NCBI GenBank assembly: GCA_035716845.1
Contig: DASTJE010000072.1
Span: 1 to 21,603, forward strand
DNA: 21,603 nucleotides
Reading direction: 5' to 3'
From: CADEEN01 sp035716845
Lineage (GTDB): Bacteria; Pseudomonadota; Gammaproteobacteria; Burkholderiales; Burkholderiaceae_C
The translations under genes and the position numbers were made by a program. Shown here one piece after another: positions 8,623-15,338 of this stretch. How positions within the stretch are numbered: the first letter of the stretch is position 1; the number at the start of each line of letters is the position of its first letter. The notes under the pieces were generated by a model, which had not been told where the DNA came from, searched no databases, and saw only the letters and a list, made by a program, of their open reading frames with translations.

Positions 8623-8922
8623 ATGGCCCTCAACGTCTCCTTCCACTGCCGACTGGCGCGCATCGAAGGGCGCGTGCAGGGCGTCGGCTACCGCGAAAGC
8701 TGCCGCCGTGAAGCCGATCGCCTGGGTGTGCGTGGCTGGGTGCGCAACCGCGCCGATGGCAGCGTCGAAGCGCTGATGGTGGGCGACGAGGCGGCGCTTG
8801 CCGCCCTGACGGTCTGGCTGCAGCACGGGCCGCCAAGTGCACGCGTCACGCGCGTGCGGATCGGCGATGCGCCGCGACCCGCGACCGTGCCCGCGCAATT
8901 CGAGGTACGCCCGTCCGCGTGA
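8623..8922 (+). CDS. acyP: Acylphosphatase
   Basis: Small cytoplasmic enzyme that hydrolyses acyl phosphates such as 1,3-bisphosphoglycerate. 99 residues, near the usual 90-100. The family signature GRVQGVGYR (16-24) carries catalytic Arg24. Catalytic Asn42 lies in GWVRNRADGSVEAL. The C-terminal half has GPPSARVTRV, as expected. The start at 8623 gives the family length; an in-frame ATG at 8593 would add ten residues, and neither has a convincing ribosome-binding site. About 100 bases separate it from the divergent tex start, so that gap must hold promoters for both genes, though I could not pick them out. Confidence 0.92.
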   Translation: MALNVSFHCRLARIEGRVQGVGYRESCRREADRLGVRGWVRNRADGSVEALMVGDEAALAALTVWLQHGPPSARVTRVRIGDAPRPATVPAQFEVRPSA

Positions 8923-9177
8923 GTCGCGGCGTGGTGGAGGACGAATTCATCTGTGGCGGCTGTCGGCCCTTCAGCGACATTCACCTGGCTGAACAGGCCA
9001 CCGCGAAGCAGTCGCTCGCGCCGGGGCGCAATCTGCGCGGCCAGCCGTGGCACAACGCCAGCAGCGACATCACCACGGGGTGGTCCTTTACACCCTTCCT
9101 TCGTCTGCCAGCGCACAGACCCTGGCGCGAAGAAGCCGGAGACTGACCACAGGATTCCATCCTTGAAAGGCAAGGCC
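8923..9177. other. Gap between acylphosphatase and dodecin, no convincing gene
   Basis: This 255-base stretch has open frames on both strands. One on the plus strand starts with a GTG overlapping the acylphosphatase stop (8919-9146, 75 codons). None encodes a recognisable protein or has typical codon use. A 5-bp inverted repeat ACCAC/GTGGT lies at 9072-9084. The dodecin promoter must be here, but no clear -35/-10 pair stands out. The stretch could be a dispersed non-coding sequence or a decayed gene. Confidence 0.4.
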
Positions 9178-9381
9178 ATGAGCGTCGCACGAATCACAGA
9201 GATCAGCAGCGTCAGCGGAGAGAGCTTCCAGCACGCGATTGAACAAGGCGTCGAGCGCGCCAACAAGACGCTGAAGAACGTGAAGGGCGCCTGGGTGAAG
9301 GATCAGGAAGTGACGATCGACAAGGGCAAGATCACGGGATACAAGGTGATCCTGAAGGTCACATTCGTCCTGTCGGACTGA
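9178..9381 (+). CDS. Dodecin (flavin-binding storage protein)
   Basis: Dodecins are about 70-residue proteins that assemble into hollow dodecamers and sequester flavins (FMN/FAD or riboflavin), and CoA in some bacteria. This one has 67 residues and matches end to end: VARITEIS, the helix SFQHAIEQGVERANKTLKNV, GAWVKDQEV with the flavin-stacking Trp39, and the last strand GYKVILKVTFVL. An AAAGG site lies about 8 bases before the ATG. The next gene begins 12 bases after its stop, so the two are probably co-transcribed. Confidence 0.93.
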   Translation: MSVARITEISSVSGESFQHAIEQGVERANKTLKNVKGAWVKDQEVTIDKGKITGYKVILKVTFVLSD

Positions 9382-9393
9382 CCAGGGTTCTCG

Positions 9394-9606
9394 ATGACCC
9401 GGAACGCACAGATCACCGGCAACGTCGAGTACCGCGAAGGCGACGGCGCCAACCTCGTCATCCGACCGGGCCCGGTGGAGGTGAACACCACACCCACCGA
9501 CGCCACGCTGAGCTGGGCCGACGGCGAGACCCGTGGCTCCGCAGCCATGCCCATCGGTGACTTCCACACCTATGTCGCCAAGGGCCTGATCGAACTGCGC
9601 GACTGA
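9394..9606 (+). CDS. Conserved-looking 70-residue protein of unknown function
   Basis: 70 residues, no signal peptide, no membrane segment, no cysteine. I do not recognise a named domain. Composition and predicted alternation suggest a small all-beta protein (ITGNVEYREGDGANLVIRPG, then VEVNTTPTDATLSW), ending in a short helix (DFHTYVAKGLIEL). The ATG is preceded by CAGGG at a usable distance, 12 bases after the dodecin stop. The tight spacing and clean codon use argue for a real gene co-expressed with dodecin. A hairpin at 9647-9665 lies 40 bases downstream and may end the transcript. Confidence 0.75.
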   Translation: MTRNAQITGNVEYREGDGANLVIRPGPVEVNTTPTDATLSWADGETRGSAAMPIGDFHTYVAKGLIELRD

Positions 9607-9646
9607 CGGCTCGTTGTGATCACTGCAGCGGCGCACCTTGTGGGCA

Positions 9647-9665
9647 AGGTCGTTTCGAACGACCT
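9647..9665. terminator. Palindromic hairpin after the dodecin gene pair
   Basis: AGGTCGTT / AACGACCT forms a perfect 8-bp stem around TCG. There is no T-run, so intrinsic termination is uncertain. It lies 41 bases after the stop of the 70-residue gene and before a region without plus-strand genes, which fits a transcript end. It could instead be part of the decayed mobile-element region that follows. Confidence 0.4.
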
Positions 9666-9791
9666 CGGGGTCGACCTGTGACGGTCCTGCGGCGGTCGGA
9701 GGTGCTTGGATTTGGTGACCGTGACGCCACGCAATGCTGCTTCGGCAGGCCCTTCAGCGCTCACGAGCGCTCGTTGGTGACCAGCCGGTGA

Positions 9792-10040
9792 CTACGTCCT
9801 CAGGTTTGGCCCTGATTCCGATGGCGCCGCGCTCCTGCGGCTGCGGTTTGGCGCTGCAGCCTGGGGCCGGGGTGCGTGTGACGGCCGGGGCGGCTCAGGT
9901 GGCGAGTCTTGCCCTGCCTCGCGCGCCCGGCCCCTGGGCGGCGGCTGCGGATTCAGCCCCCAGGTGGGTGAGGGTCTTTGGCCACGATGATCTTCAGTTC
10001 CCCGGCGCCGCAGTTCGGGCAGTGTTCCATCGGCAGCTCA
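9792..10040 (-). pseudogene. C-terminal remnant of an IS91-like (Y2) transposase
   Basis: Read on the minus strand, the sequence gives MEHCPNCGAGELKII (10030-9986), which matches the conserved cysteine-pair end of IS91-type Y2 transposases as I recall them. It then shifts frame and continues KTLTHLGLNPQPPPRGRARE (from 9978), with a Pro/Arg-rich tail to a stop at 9794-9792. Intact relatives read roughly LKIIAAILE-x-PVIEKILTHLGL, so about eight codons are missing and the frame has shifted at 9978-9986. The HUH nuclease part with the catalytic tyrosines is absent from the window; the upstream edge near 10040 is approximate. No terminal repeats were identified. It is a non-functional scar of an old insertion. 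Family assignment is from memory of motif strings. Confidence 0.6.
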
Positions 10041-10176
10041 GTTCTCGGATCCACCGCAAGGCGCTGGATCAGGCCGTCCCGGACCGGTCGTTGGCGAATA
10101 CCTGCTTGTGGCCGACACCGGCCCTCCAACACCACGGCGCCCCTTCGCCCTGCGGATGCACGACGCAGGCGCGCCG
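10041..10176. other. Short gap between the transposase scar and OsmC gene, nothing recognised
   Basis: The minus-strand frame of the transposase scar stays open through here but yields no recognisable motif, so the element's true edge is unclear. No promoter or terminator hairpin is evident. Confidence 0.4.
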
Positions 10177-10578
10177 TCAAGGCGCGAGTTCCGTCGCCAC
10201 CTCGGTGGTGGCCTGCGTCATCAGCTTGTGCACCGGGCACTTGCCGGCCACCGTGAGCAACTCCTGGCGCTGCGCATCGGTCAGCGGCCCCGACAGCGCC
10301 AGCGTCGCCTTCAGGCGATAGGTGCCCTGGCGCTCCTGGCTGTCGTCGCGCTCCACCGTGACCTGGACGTCCTCGAGCGGAATCTGCTTGCGGTTGGCGT
10401 ACCACAGCACCGTCATCGCCTTGCAGGCGCCGAGCGCGCTGTCGTACAGGTCGTGCGGCGTGACGCCGGCGTCCTCGCCGCCGTTGGTGGCTGGCTCGTC
10501 GACCGTGAACGCATGGCCGCGCACGCGCACGGTGTGCATCATCTTGCGCGAGCGGTCGCGCGTGATCGTGATCGTCAT
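10177..10578 (-). CDS. OsmC family protein (peroxiredoxin-like)
   Basis: 133 residues, cytoplasmic, OsmC/Ohr fold. Family members reduce organic hydroperoxides using two reactive cysteines. Both are present: Cys52 in DLYDSALGACKAMTV and Cys114 in VAGKCPVHKLM. The start at 10578 overlaps the stop of the aldo/keto reductase (ATGA), so the two are translationally coupled. The GKCPVHK context resembles YhfA/OsmC-like proteins rather than Ohr, so the substrate is uncertain. It is the last gene of the minus-strand unit that starts near 13799. Confidence 0.9.
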   Translation of the reverse strand: MTITITRDRSRKMMHTVRVRGHAFTVDEPATNGGEDAGVTPHDLYDSALGACKAMTVLWYANRKQIPLEDVQVTVERDDSQERQGTYRLKATLALSGPLTDAQRQELLTVAGKCPVHKLMTQATTEVATELAP

Positions 10579-11591
10579 GCCGGCCTCCCGTCCGCGACGC
10601 GGCCGGCCAGCGGGTAGGCCGGGTCGTTGTAGCCCGGCGTGCTGGGGTGCCCCGGCGCCACGAGCGAGTCGACCAGGGCCTCGTCGGTGGCGTCGATGGT
10701 CACGTCGAGCGCGCCCAGGTACTCGATCCACTGCGCATAGGTGCGCGGGCCGGCGATCACCGAGCTCACCGCGCGGTTGGCCAGCACCCAGGCCACGGCG
10801 AAGTGCGACAGCGCCACGCCCTTGCGCTCACAGTGCGCGCGCAGGGTCTGCGCGATGGCGAGCGACTCCTCGCGGAATTCGGTCTGCAGCATGCGTTTGT
10901 CGCCGCGGCCGGCGCGCGTGCCTTCGGCCGGTTGCATGCCCGGCGCGTACTTGCCCGACAGCACGCCGCGGGCGATGGGGCTGTAGGGCACCACGCCCAG
11001 GCCGTGGTGGCGGCAGGCCTCCAGCACCTCCACCTCGGGCTGGCGGTTGAGCAGGTTGTAGTACGGCTGGCACGCCACCGGCGCCGGCATGCCGAGCTGA
11101 CGCGCCAGGTGCACCATCTCGGCGATGCGCCAGCCGCGGAAGTTGCTGACGGCCCAGTAGCGGATCTTGCCCGCGCGCAGCAGCGCGTCGATGGCGCGCA
11201 GCGGTTCCTCCAGGTCCATGCCGTTGTAATCGCAGTGCAGGTAGTACAGGTCGACGTGGTCGACCCCGAGGCGCTGCAGGCTGGCGTCGCACTCGCGCAG
11301 CACCCAGGCACGCGAATAGCCCTGCTCGTTGCGCCGGTCGCTCATCTTGTTGCCGACCTTGGTGGCCAGCACCCAGTCGTGGCGGTGCGCACGGATCAGC
11401 TCGCCCACCATCGCCTCGCTCTTGCCGAGCGAGTAGACGTCGGCGGTGTCGATGAAGTTGACGCCGTGGTCGCGCGCGTGGTCGGCGATGCGGCGCGCCT
11501 CCGCCAGCTCGGTCTGGTCGGCGAACATCATGGTGCCCAGGCACAGCTCGGACACCTGCAGGGGGCTGCGGCCGAGGTTGCGGTAACGCAT
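10575..11591 (-). CDS. Aldo/keto reductase
   Basis: 338-residue cytoplasmic NADPH-dependent oxidoreductase with the AKR (beta/alpha)8 barrel. The catalytic tetrad is visible: Asp48 (FIDTADVYS), Tyr53, Lys78 (VLATKVGNK) and His119 (DLYYLHCDY). The N-terminus MRYRNLGRSPLQVSELCLGT is typical of the AKR11/12/Tas-like group. The C-terminal nucleotide-binding motif is present as VSSVIAGPRTYAQ. The start at 11591 has a GGGAG site 9-10 bases upstream. The substrate cannot be read from sequence. It lies 29 bases after the MFS gene and overlaps the OsmC gene by four bases. Confidence 0.93.
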   Translation of the reverse strand: MRYRNLGRSPLQVSELCLGTMMFADQTELAEARRIADHARDHGVNFIDTADVYSLGKSEAMVGELIRAHRHDWVLATKVGNKMSDRRNEQGYSRAWVLRECDASLQRLGVDHVDLYYLHCDYNGMDLEEPLRAIDALLRAGKIRYWAVSNFRGWRIAEMVHLARQLGMPAPVACQPYYNLLNRQPEVEVLEACRHHGLGVVPYSPIARGVLSGKYAPGMQPAEGTRAGRGDKRMLQTEFREESLAIAQTLRAHCERKGVALSHFAVAWVLANRAVSSVIAGPRTYAQWIEYLGALDVTIDATDEALVDSLVAPGHPSTPGYNDPAYPLAGRVADGRPA

Positions 11592-11620
11592 CGAAGGACT
11601 CCCGTGGGTTGAAGCGTGGA

Positions 11621-12802
11621 TCAGGCCGTCCCGGGCCGCACGCGGGGCGGCTCGGCCGGCAGCAGGGTCAGCACCGCGGCCGTGACGAGCGACACGCCCG
11701 CCATCACCACGAAAAGGGTCGCGAACCCGGCGGCCTTGACGGCCGGGCCGAGCGCCCACACCGCGCTCGAGCTGATGGCCAGCGACACTGCCAGCCGCAC
11801 GCCCGCCACGCGGCTGCGCATGCGGTCGTCGACGTAGCGCACGATGGTGGCGTCGGTGAAGGGAATGGCACCGAAGATGAAGATCATCGAACCCAGCAGG
11901 GCCAGCCAGGCCCACCAGCCCGAGGCCACCGCCGCCAGCCCCAGCATCGGCACCTGGGCCAGCACGATGGCCAGCCACAGCGGCTTGAGCGGCCAGCGGT
12001 CGATCAGCCGCCCCACGACCACCTGCGCCAGCGACGCCACCGCGTACACCGCCCCCAGCACCAGGCCCAGGCGCGACGGATCCTGCGCCAGCGCGCCAAC
12101 GCGTTCGCCCAGCATCTGGCCGTTGCCGTTGGTGGTGAGGTTGAAGATCAGGCCGCCCGCGGCCGACGCCATCGTCATCACCACCAGCACGCGGGTGAGT
12201 TGCCCGGGGGGCAGGCTCGCCTCGGCACGCCGCGCGCGCCGCGCCGGCGGCTCGTGTTCGCGCGGCGCCCAGCGCCAGAACACGAAGCCCATCACGATGC
12301 AGGCCAGCCCGGGCACCGCGAAGGCGGCGCGCCAGCCGGCCACGTCCACCAGCACGCCGGTGACCACGGCCGCCGCGGCGATGCCCAGGTTGCCCGACAA
12401 GCCGCTGATGCCGATGGTGGCCCCCGGGTTGCGCGCGTGCTGCACCAGCATCGGGATGCCCACCGGGTGGTAGATCGACGAGAACACGCCCATCACGGTG
12501 AGCGCCCCCGCGATCTGCCACGGGCCCTGGGTCGCCGCCACCGCCAGCGCCGACACTCCCATGCCGAAGTAGAAGACCAGCATCATCGGGCGGCGGCCCC
12601 ACAGGTCCCCCAGGCGCCCGGCCGGCAGCGAGCCCAGGCCAAACATCAGGAAGGCCCCCGCGCCGTAGGGCATCAGGTCCTCCCAGCGCGCGAGGCCGAA
12701 GTCCCGCGCGATCGCCGCCACCGCGGTGGCGAAGATCAGCAGGAACAGGTGGTCGGCGGCATGGCCCAGGTTGAGCAGGACGGCCAGCGAGCGCGACATC
12801 AT
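11621..12802 (-). CDS. MFS transporter, about 12 membrane spans
   Basis: 393-residue integral inner-membrane protein of the major facilitator superfamily. The loop 2-3 signature appears as GRLGDLWGRRP near residues 62-72. A second-half counterpart is GRLIDRWPLKP. A charged central loop (REHEPPARRARRAE) at about 200-213 separates two six-helix bundles. Strings such as FSSIYHPVGIPML and GISGLSGNLGIAAA resemble a group that includes fosmidomycin-resistance-like proteins, but the substrate is unknown. Two adjacent ATGs (12802 and 12799) are possible starts, and no strong ribosome-binding site is seen. It sits 43 bases after the Bug-type binding-protein gene, suggesting they act in one unit. Confidence 0.9.
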   Translation of the reverse strand: MMSRSLAVLLNLGHAADHLFLLIFATAVAAIARDFGLARWEDLMPYGAGAFLMFGLGSLPAGRLGDLWGRRPMMLVFYFGMGVSALAVAATQGPWQIAGALTVMGVFSSIYHPVGIPMLVQHARNPGATIGISGLSGNLGIAAAAVVTGVLVDVAGWRAAFAVPGLACIVMGFVFWRWAPREHEPPARRARRAEASLPPGQLTRVLVVMTMASAAGGLIFNLTTNGNGQMLGERVGALAQDPSRLGLVLGAVYAVASLAQVVVGRLIDRWPLKPLWLAIVLAQVPMLGLAAVASGWWAWLALLGSMIFIFGAIPFTDATIVRYVDDRMRSRVAGVRLAVSLAISSSAVWALGPAVKAAGFATLFVVMAGVSLVTAAVLTLLPAEPPRVRPGTA

Positions 12803-12845
12803 GCGTCGATGCTACCCGGCGGCCGTGCGCCGCCCCTCCCGCGGC

Positions 12846-13799
12846 CTACTTCTTGCCCAGCCCCATGGCCTTGGCGGTCTCGCCGTAGACGCGGATGCGC
12901 TCCTTCATGAAGGCGTCCATCTGGTCCGGGCCGATGTTGATGAGCTCGAAGCCGCTCTTGGCCGCCAGTTCCTTCATCTCCGGGTCGGCATTGAGCGCGG
13001 CGAACAGGTCGGCCAGCTTCTTGCGCGCCTCGGGCGGCGTGGCCTTGGGCACCGCGATGCCGCGGATCGCGCCGTCGGACCAGTCGACCCCCAGCTCCTT
13101 GAACGTGGGCACGTCGGGCAGCAGCGGGTGGCGCTGCGGCATGGCCACCGCGAGCGCACGCACGCGGCTCTTGTTGTTGATCGCGAACACGGTGTACGTC
13201 ATCGCGCCGTCGATCTGGCTGCCGAGCACCGCATTGGCCAGGTCGCCGGTGCCCTTGTACGGCACGTAGGTGGTCTTGATCTTGAAGCCCAGGTTCAATC
13301 GCTCGTGCGCCACGTGGTTGGCGCTGTTGAGCGCCGAGCCACCGAGGTTGAACTTGCCGGGGTTGGCCTGCGCGGCCTTGAGGAAGTCGCCGAAGGTCTT
13401 GAACGGGCTCGCCTCGGGCACCACCAGCGCGTCGGGCGTGAAGTGGTACCAGAAGATCGGCACCAGATCCTCGGTCTTGTACTGGACCTGGCCTTCGAGC
13501 GGCTGCAGCACCACGTGCGGCAGGTTGATGCCGTAGATGTTCAGGCCGTCGGCGGGCAGCGTATTGGCGCTCGACCACATGATGGCCCCGCCGCCGCCGG
13601 CCTTGTACTGGACGATGGTGTCGATGGCCGGGCACTTCTTCTTCAGCACCACCTGCTGGTGGCGCGCCGAGATGTCGCTCTCGCCGCCGGGCGGGAACGC
13701 CTGCCAGTAGTTGAGGTTCTTCTCCGGGCAGGCCTGGGCGAAGGCACTGCCGGCGGCCGCGACGAGAGCCGCGGCAATCACGAGACGCGAGATGGACAT
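12846..13799 (-). CDS. Bug-type periplasmic binding protein (TTT family receptor), orphan
   Basis: 317 residues. The start at 13799 has an AGGAAG site at good spacing and gives a signal peptide (MSISRLVIAAALVAAAGSAF, cleavage near AFA-QA). The TTT/Bug hallmarks are the ligand loop FPPGGESDISAR (35-46), an AGGGGAIMWS segment replacing the usual GAGG, and VPYKGTGDLANAVLGSQID with LPDVPTFKELG downstream. A Cys24/Cys56 pair near the N-terminus is unusual and might form a disulfide. No TctA/TctB membrane genes are in the window, as with many Burkholderiales Bug proteins, which bind carboxylates or aromatic acids. The ligand cannot be predicted. It is the first gene of a likely unit with the MFS, aldo/keto reductase and OsmC genes. 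Confidence 0.92.
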   Translation of the reverse strand: MSISRLVIAAALVAAAGSAFAQACPEKNLNYWQAFPPGGESDISARHQQVVLKKKCPAIDTIVQYKAGGGGAIMWSSANTLPADGLNIYGINLPHVVLQPLEGQVQYKTEDLVPIFWYHFTPDALVVPEASPFKTFGDFLKAAQANPGKFNLGGSALNSANHVAHERLNLGFKIKTTYVPYKGTGDLANAVLGSQIDGAMTYTVFAINNKSRVRALAVAMPQRHPLLPDVPTFKELGVDWSDGAIRGIAVPKATPPEARKKLADLFAALNADPEMKELAAKSGFELINIGPDQMDAFMKERIRVYGETAKAMGLGKK

Positions 13800-13851
13800 G
13801 CGTGCTTCCTGGATACGGATGACGGCTGGAGCCGCAGTGTCGCGCCGGCGC

Positions 13852-13891
13852 CCCGCACTGCCAATGCGGGCCGCCCCGGGGCCCAATGCGG
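13852..13891 (-). promoter_or_regulatory. Candidate operator upstream of the Bug-type gene
   Basis: The 9-mer CCGCATTGG (minus strand) occurs twice, at 13861-13869 and 13883-13891, exactly 22 bases apart (two helical turns). The copy nearer the gene overlaps a 6-bp inverted repeat CCCGCA/TGCGGG (13852-13857 with 13865-13870). The elements lie about 53-92 bases before the ATG. The layout, one dyad and one half-site in phase, fits binding by a dimeric or tetrameric regulator such as a LysR-type protein; that is inference, as no regulator gene is nearby. The dyad could also act as part of a terminator for the upstream ASCH gene. Confidence 0.4.
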
Positions 13892-13922
13892 CCCGCCGCG
13901 CCGCGGCGGCGAGCGCATGTCC

Positions 13923-14405
13923 CTACTGCGGCCAGACGAGGTCGAAGTACTCGAGGATCAGCACCGCGCGCTCGCCGACCTGGAAGCCCTCGGCCTCGGC
14001 ACGCTCGGCGAACTCCTGCCGGTGCGCCACCAGCCACCAGTGCAGGCTGCGGTCGCCCTCGCCGTTCTCGAACGCGAACTCGTCGTCGATCTCGTTGAAA
14101 TGGCGGCGCTCGACGTGGCGGGTGCGCACGATGGCCTGGGGCACCCCCTCGCCGTCGAGCACGACCACGTGGTCCCCGGGGCGCGGCAGTTCGTCGCCCT
14201 CGATGTCGAAATCGCGCTCGAGCGTGGCGTGCGCGCGCTTGGTGCCGCTGCGCACCAGCGCCGCGAGTTCGTCGGCCACGGCGCGCGTGCGGCCGAAGGC
14301 GGTGGCGGAAAAACCGGGCACCTGCACCTGGCCGGCGCGCTGGTAGGCCAGCCAGAAGGCCTCGATCTCGTCGCGGCGGCCCGGCCGTGGGGCGAGCGGC
14401 TTCAT
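13923..14405 (-). CDS. ASCH-domain protein
   Basis: 160 residues, soluble. The ASCH fold (PUA-like beta-barrel thought to bind RNA or nucleoside-like ligands) is indicated by VRSGTKRAHATL, then PRPGDHVVVLDGEGVPQAIVRT, the FNEIDDEFAFENGEGDRSL segment and WWLVAHRQEF. It ends in VGERAVLILEYFDLVW. The shape and length resemble YhfF-type ASCH proteins more than the 103-residue E. coli YqfB amidohydrolase. The start overlaps the SDR stop (ATGA). It is the last gene of the long minus-strand operon; its link to acyl-CoA metabolism is unclear. Confidence 0.85.
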   Translation of the reverse strand: MKPLAPRPGRRDEIEAFWLAYQRAGQVQVPGFSATAFGRTRAVADELAALVRSGTKRAHATLERDFDIEGDELPRPGDHVVVLDGEGVPQAIVRTRHVERRHFNEIDDEFAFENGEGDRSLHWWLVAHRQEFAERAEAEGFQVGERAVLILEYFDLVWPQ

Positions 14406-15313
14406 GCGCCCTCGCGCAGCGCGGCGCGCAACTCGCGCCCGATCTCCGGCCGCGCCGCGAACGGATCGCTCGGGTTGCGGCCCTGCAGGATGTCCTCCAG
14501 GCGCGTCTGCACGCCGCCCAGCGCATGCGGGTGGCTGAAGACGTAGAAGCGGCGCGCGCGCAGCGCGTCGAACACGAATGCGGCCACCTCGGCCGCGCTG
14601 ACCTTGCCCGAGGTGACGGCCTTGCTGCTCATCGCCTGCGCGATGCGCTGGCTGCGCGTGGGCCGCGCGTCGGCGGCCGTCCCGTCCGCCGGCCGGTTGC
14701 GGTGGCTCTGGTGGATGCCGGTGGGCACGAAGTACGGGCACAGCACCGAGGCGCTGATCTGGTCGGTGACGAGCGCGAGGTCCTGGTACAGCGTCTCGGT
14801 GAGGCTCACCACCGCATGCTTGCTGACGTTGTAGACGCCCATGTTGGGCGCGTTGAGCAGGCCCGCCATCGAGGCGGTGTTGACGACGTGGCCCTCGTAG
14901 GCGGGGTCGGCCTTCGCGGCAGCGAGCATCGGCGGCACGAACACGCGCACGCCGTGCGCCACGCCCATCAGGTTGACGCCCAGCACCCAGTCCCAGTCGC
15001 GCGCGCTGTGCTCCCAGACCAGGCCGCCACTGGCCACGCCGGCGTTGTTGATGACCAGGTGCGGCACGCCGAAGTGCTCGATCGTCGCCGCGCCCAGCGC
15101 CTCGACCTGCTCCGCCTTCGACACGTCGAGCCGGAACGGCAGCACCTGCGCGCCCAGCGCGGCCACCTCGGCGGCCGCAGCACCGAGCGCATCGTCCTTC
15201 ACGTCGGCCATCACCACGCGCATGCCCTCGCGCGCGGCCAGCCGCGCCAGCTCGAGGCCGAAGCCGGAGGCGGCGCCGGTGATGACCGCGGTGCGGCCGG
15301 TGAAGATCTTCAT
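14402..15313 (-). CDS. Short-chain dehydrogenase/reductase (SDR)
   Basis: 303-residue cytoplasmic NAD(P)-dependent oxidoreductase. Classical SDR motifs are cofactor-binding TGAASGFG (12-19), NNAG (89-92), and the catalytic residues Ser148, Tyr161 and Lys165 (YNVSK), with structural Asn114. Asp37 after the second strand (VVMADV) favours NAD(H) over NADP(H), by family rule. The C-terminus is about 50 residues longer than in minimal 250-residue SDRs. It ends 25 bases from the start of the previous gene (aidB-like) and overlaps the ASCH gene. The substrate is unknown; a 3-hydroxyacyl or alcohol substrate is plausible from context. Confidence 0.92.
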   Translation of the reverse strand: MKIFTGRTAVITGAASGFGLELARLAAREGMRVVMADVKDDALGAAAAEVAALGAQVLPFRLDVSKAEQVEALGAATIEHFGVPHLVINNAGVASGGLVWEHSARDWDWVLGVNLMGVAHGVRVFVPPMLAAAKADPAYEGHVVNTASMAGLLNAPNMGVYNVSKHAVVSLTETLYQDLALVTDQISASVLCPYFVPTGIHQSHRNRPADGTAADARPTRSQRIAQAMSSKAVTSGKVSAAEVAAFVFDALRARRFYVFSHPHALGGVQTRLEDILQGRNPSDPFAARPEIGRELRAALREGA

Positions 15314-15338
15314 GGTCGGGCTCTCGTTGGTGAACTGT

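Noticed and set aside
5922..8711. 929-codon plus-strand open frame opposite tex
   Set aside because: Antisense shadow of tex; composition is low-complexity and no domain is visible.
8919..9146. 75-residue plus-strand frame starting with GTG at the acylphosphatase stop
   Set aside because: No ribosome-binding site of its own, no recognisable motif, and poor coding composition; kept only as a note in the gap entry.
8688..9266. 192-codon minus-strand frame across acylphosphatase and dodecin
   Set aside because: Overlaps two well-supported plus-strand genes and has no recognisable motif.
9756..9771. Inverted repeat AGCGCT-CACG-AGCGCT, considered as an IS end or terminator
   Set aside because: The arm is itself palindromic and only 6 bp; no matching element end was found elsewhere in the window.
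9734..10321. 195-codon plus-strand frame over the transposase scar and OsmC gene
   Set aside because: It is antisense to the OsmC gene and to the transposase remnant, which have recognisable motifs on the other strand.
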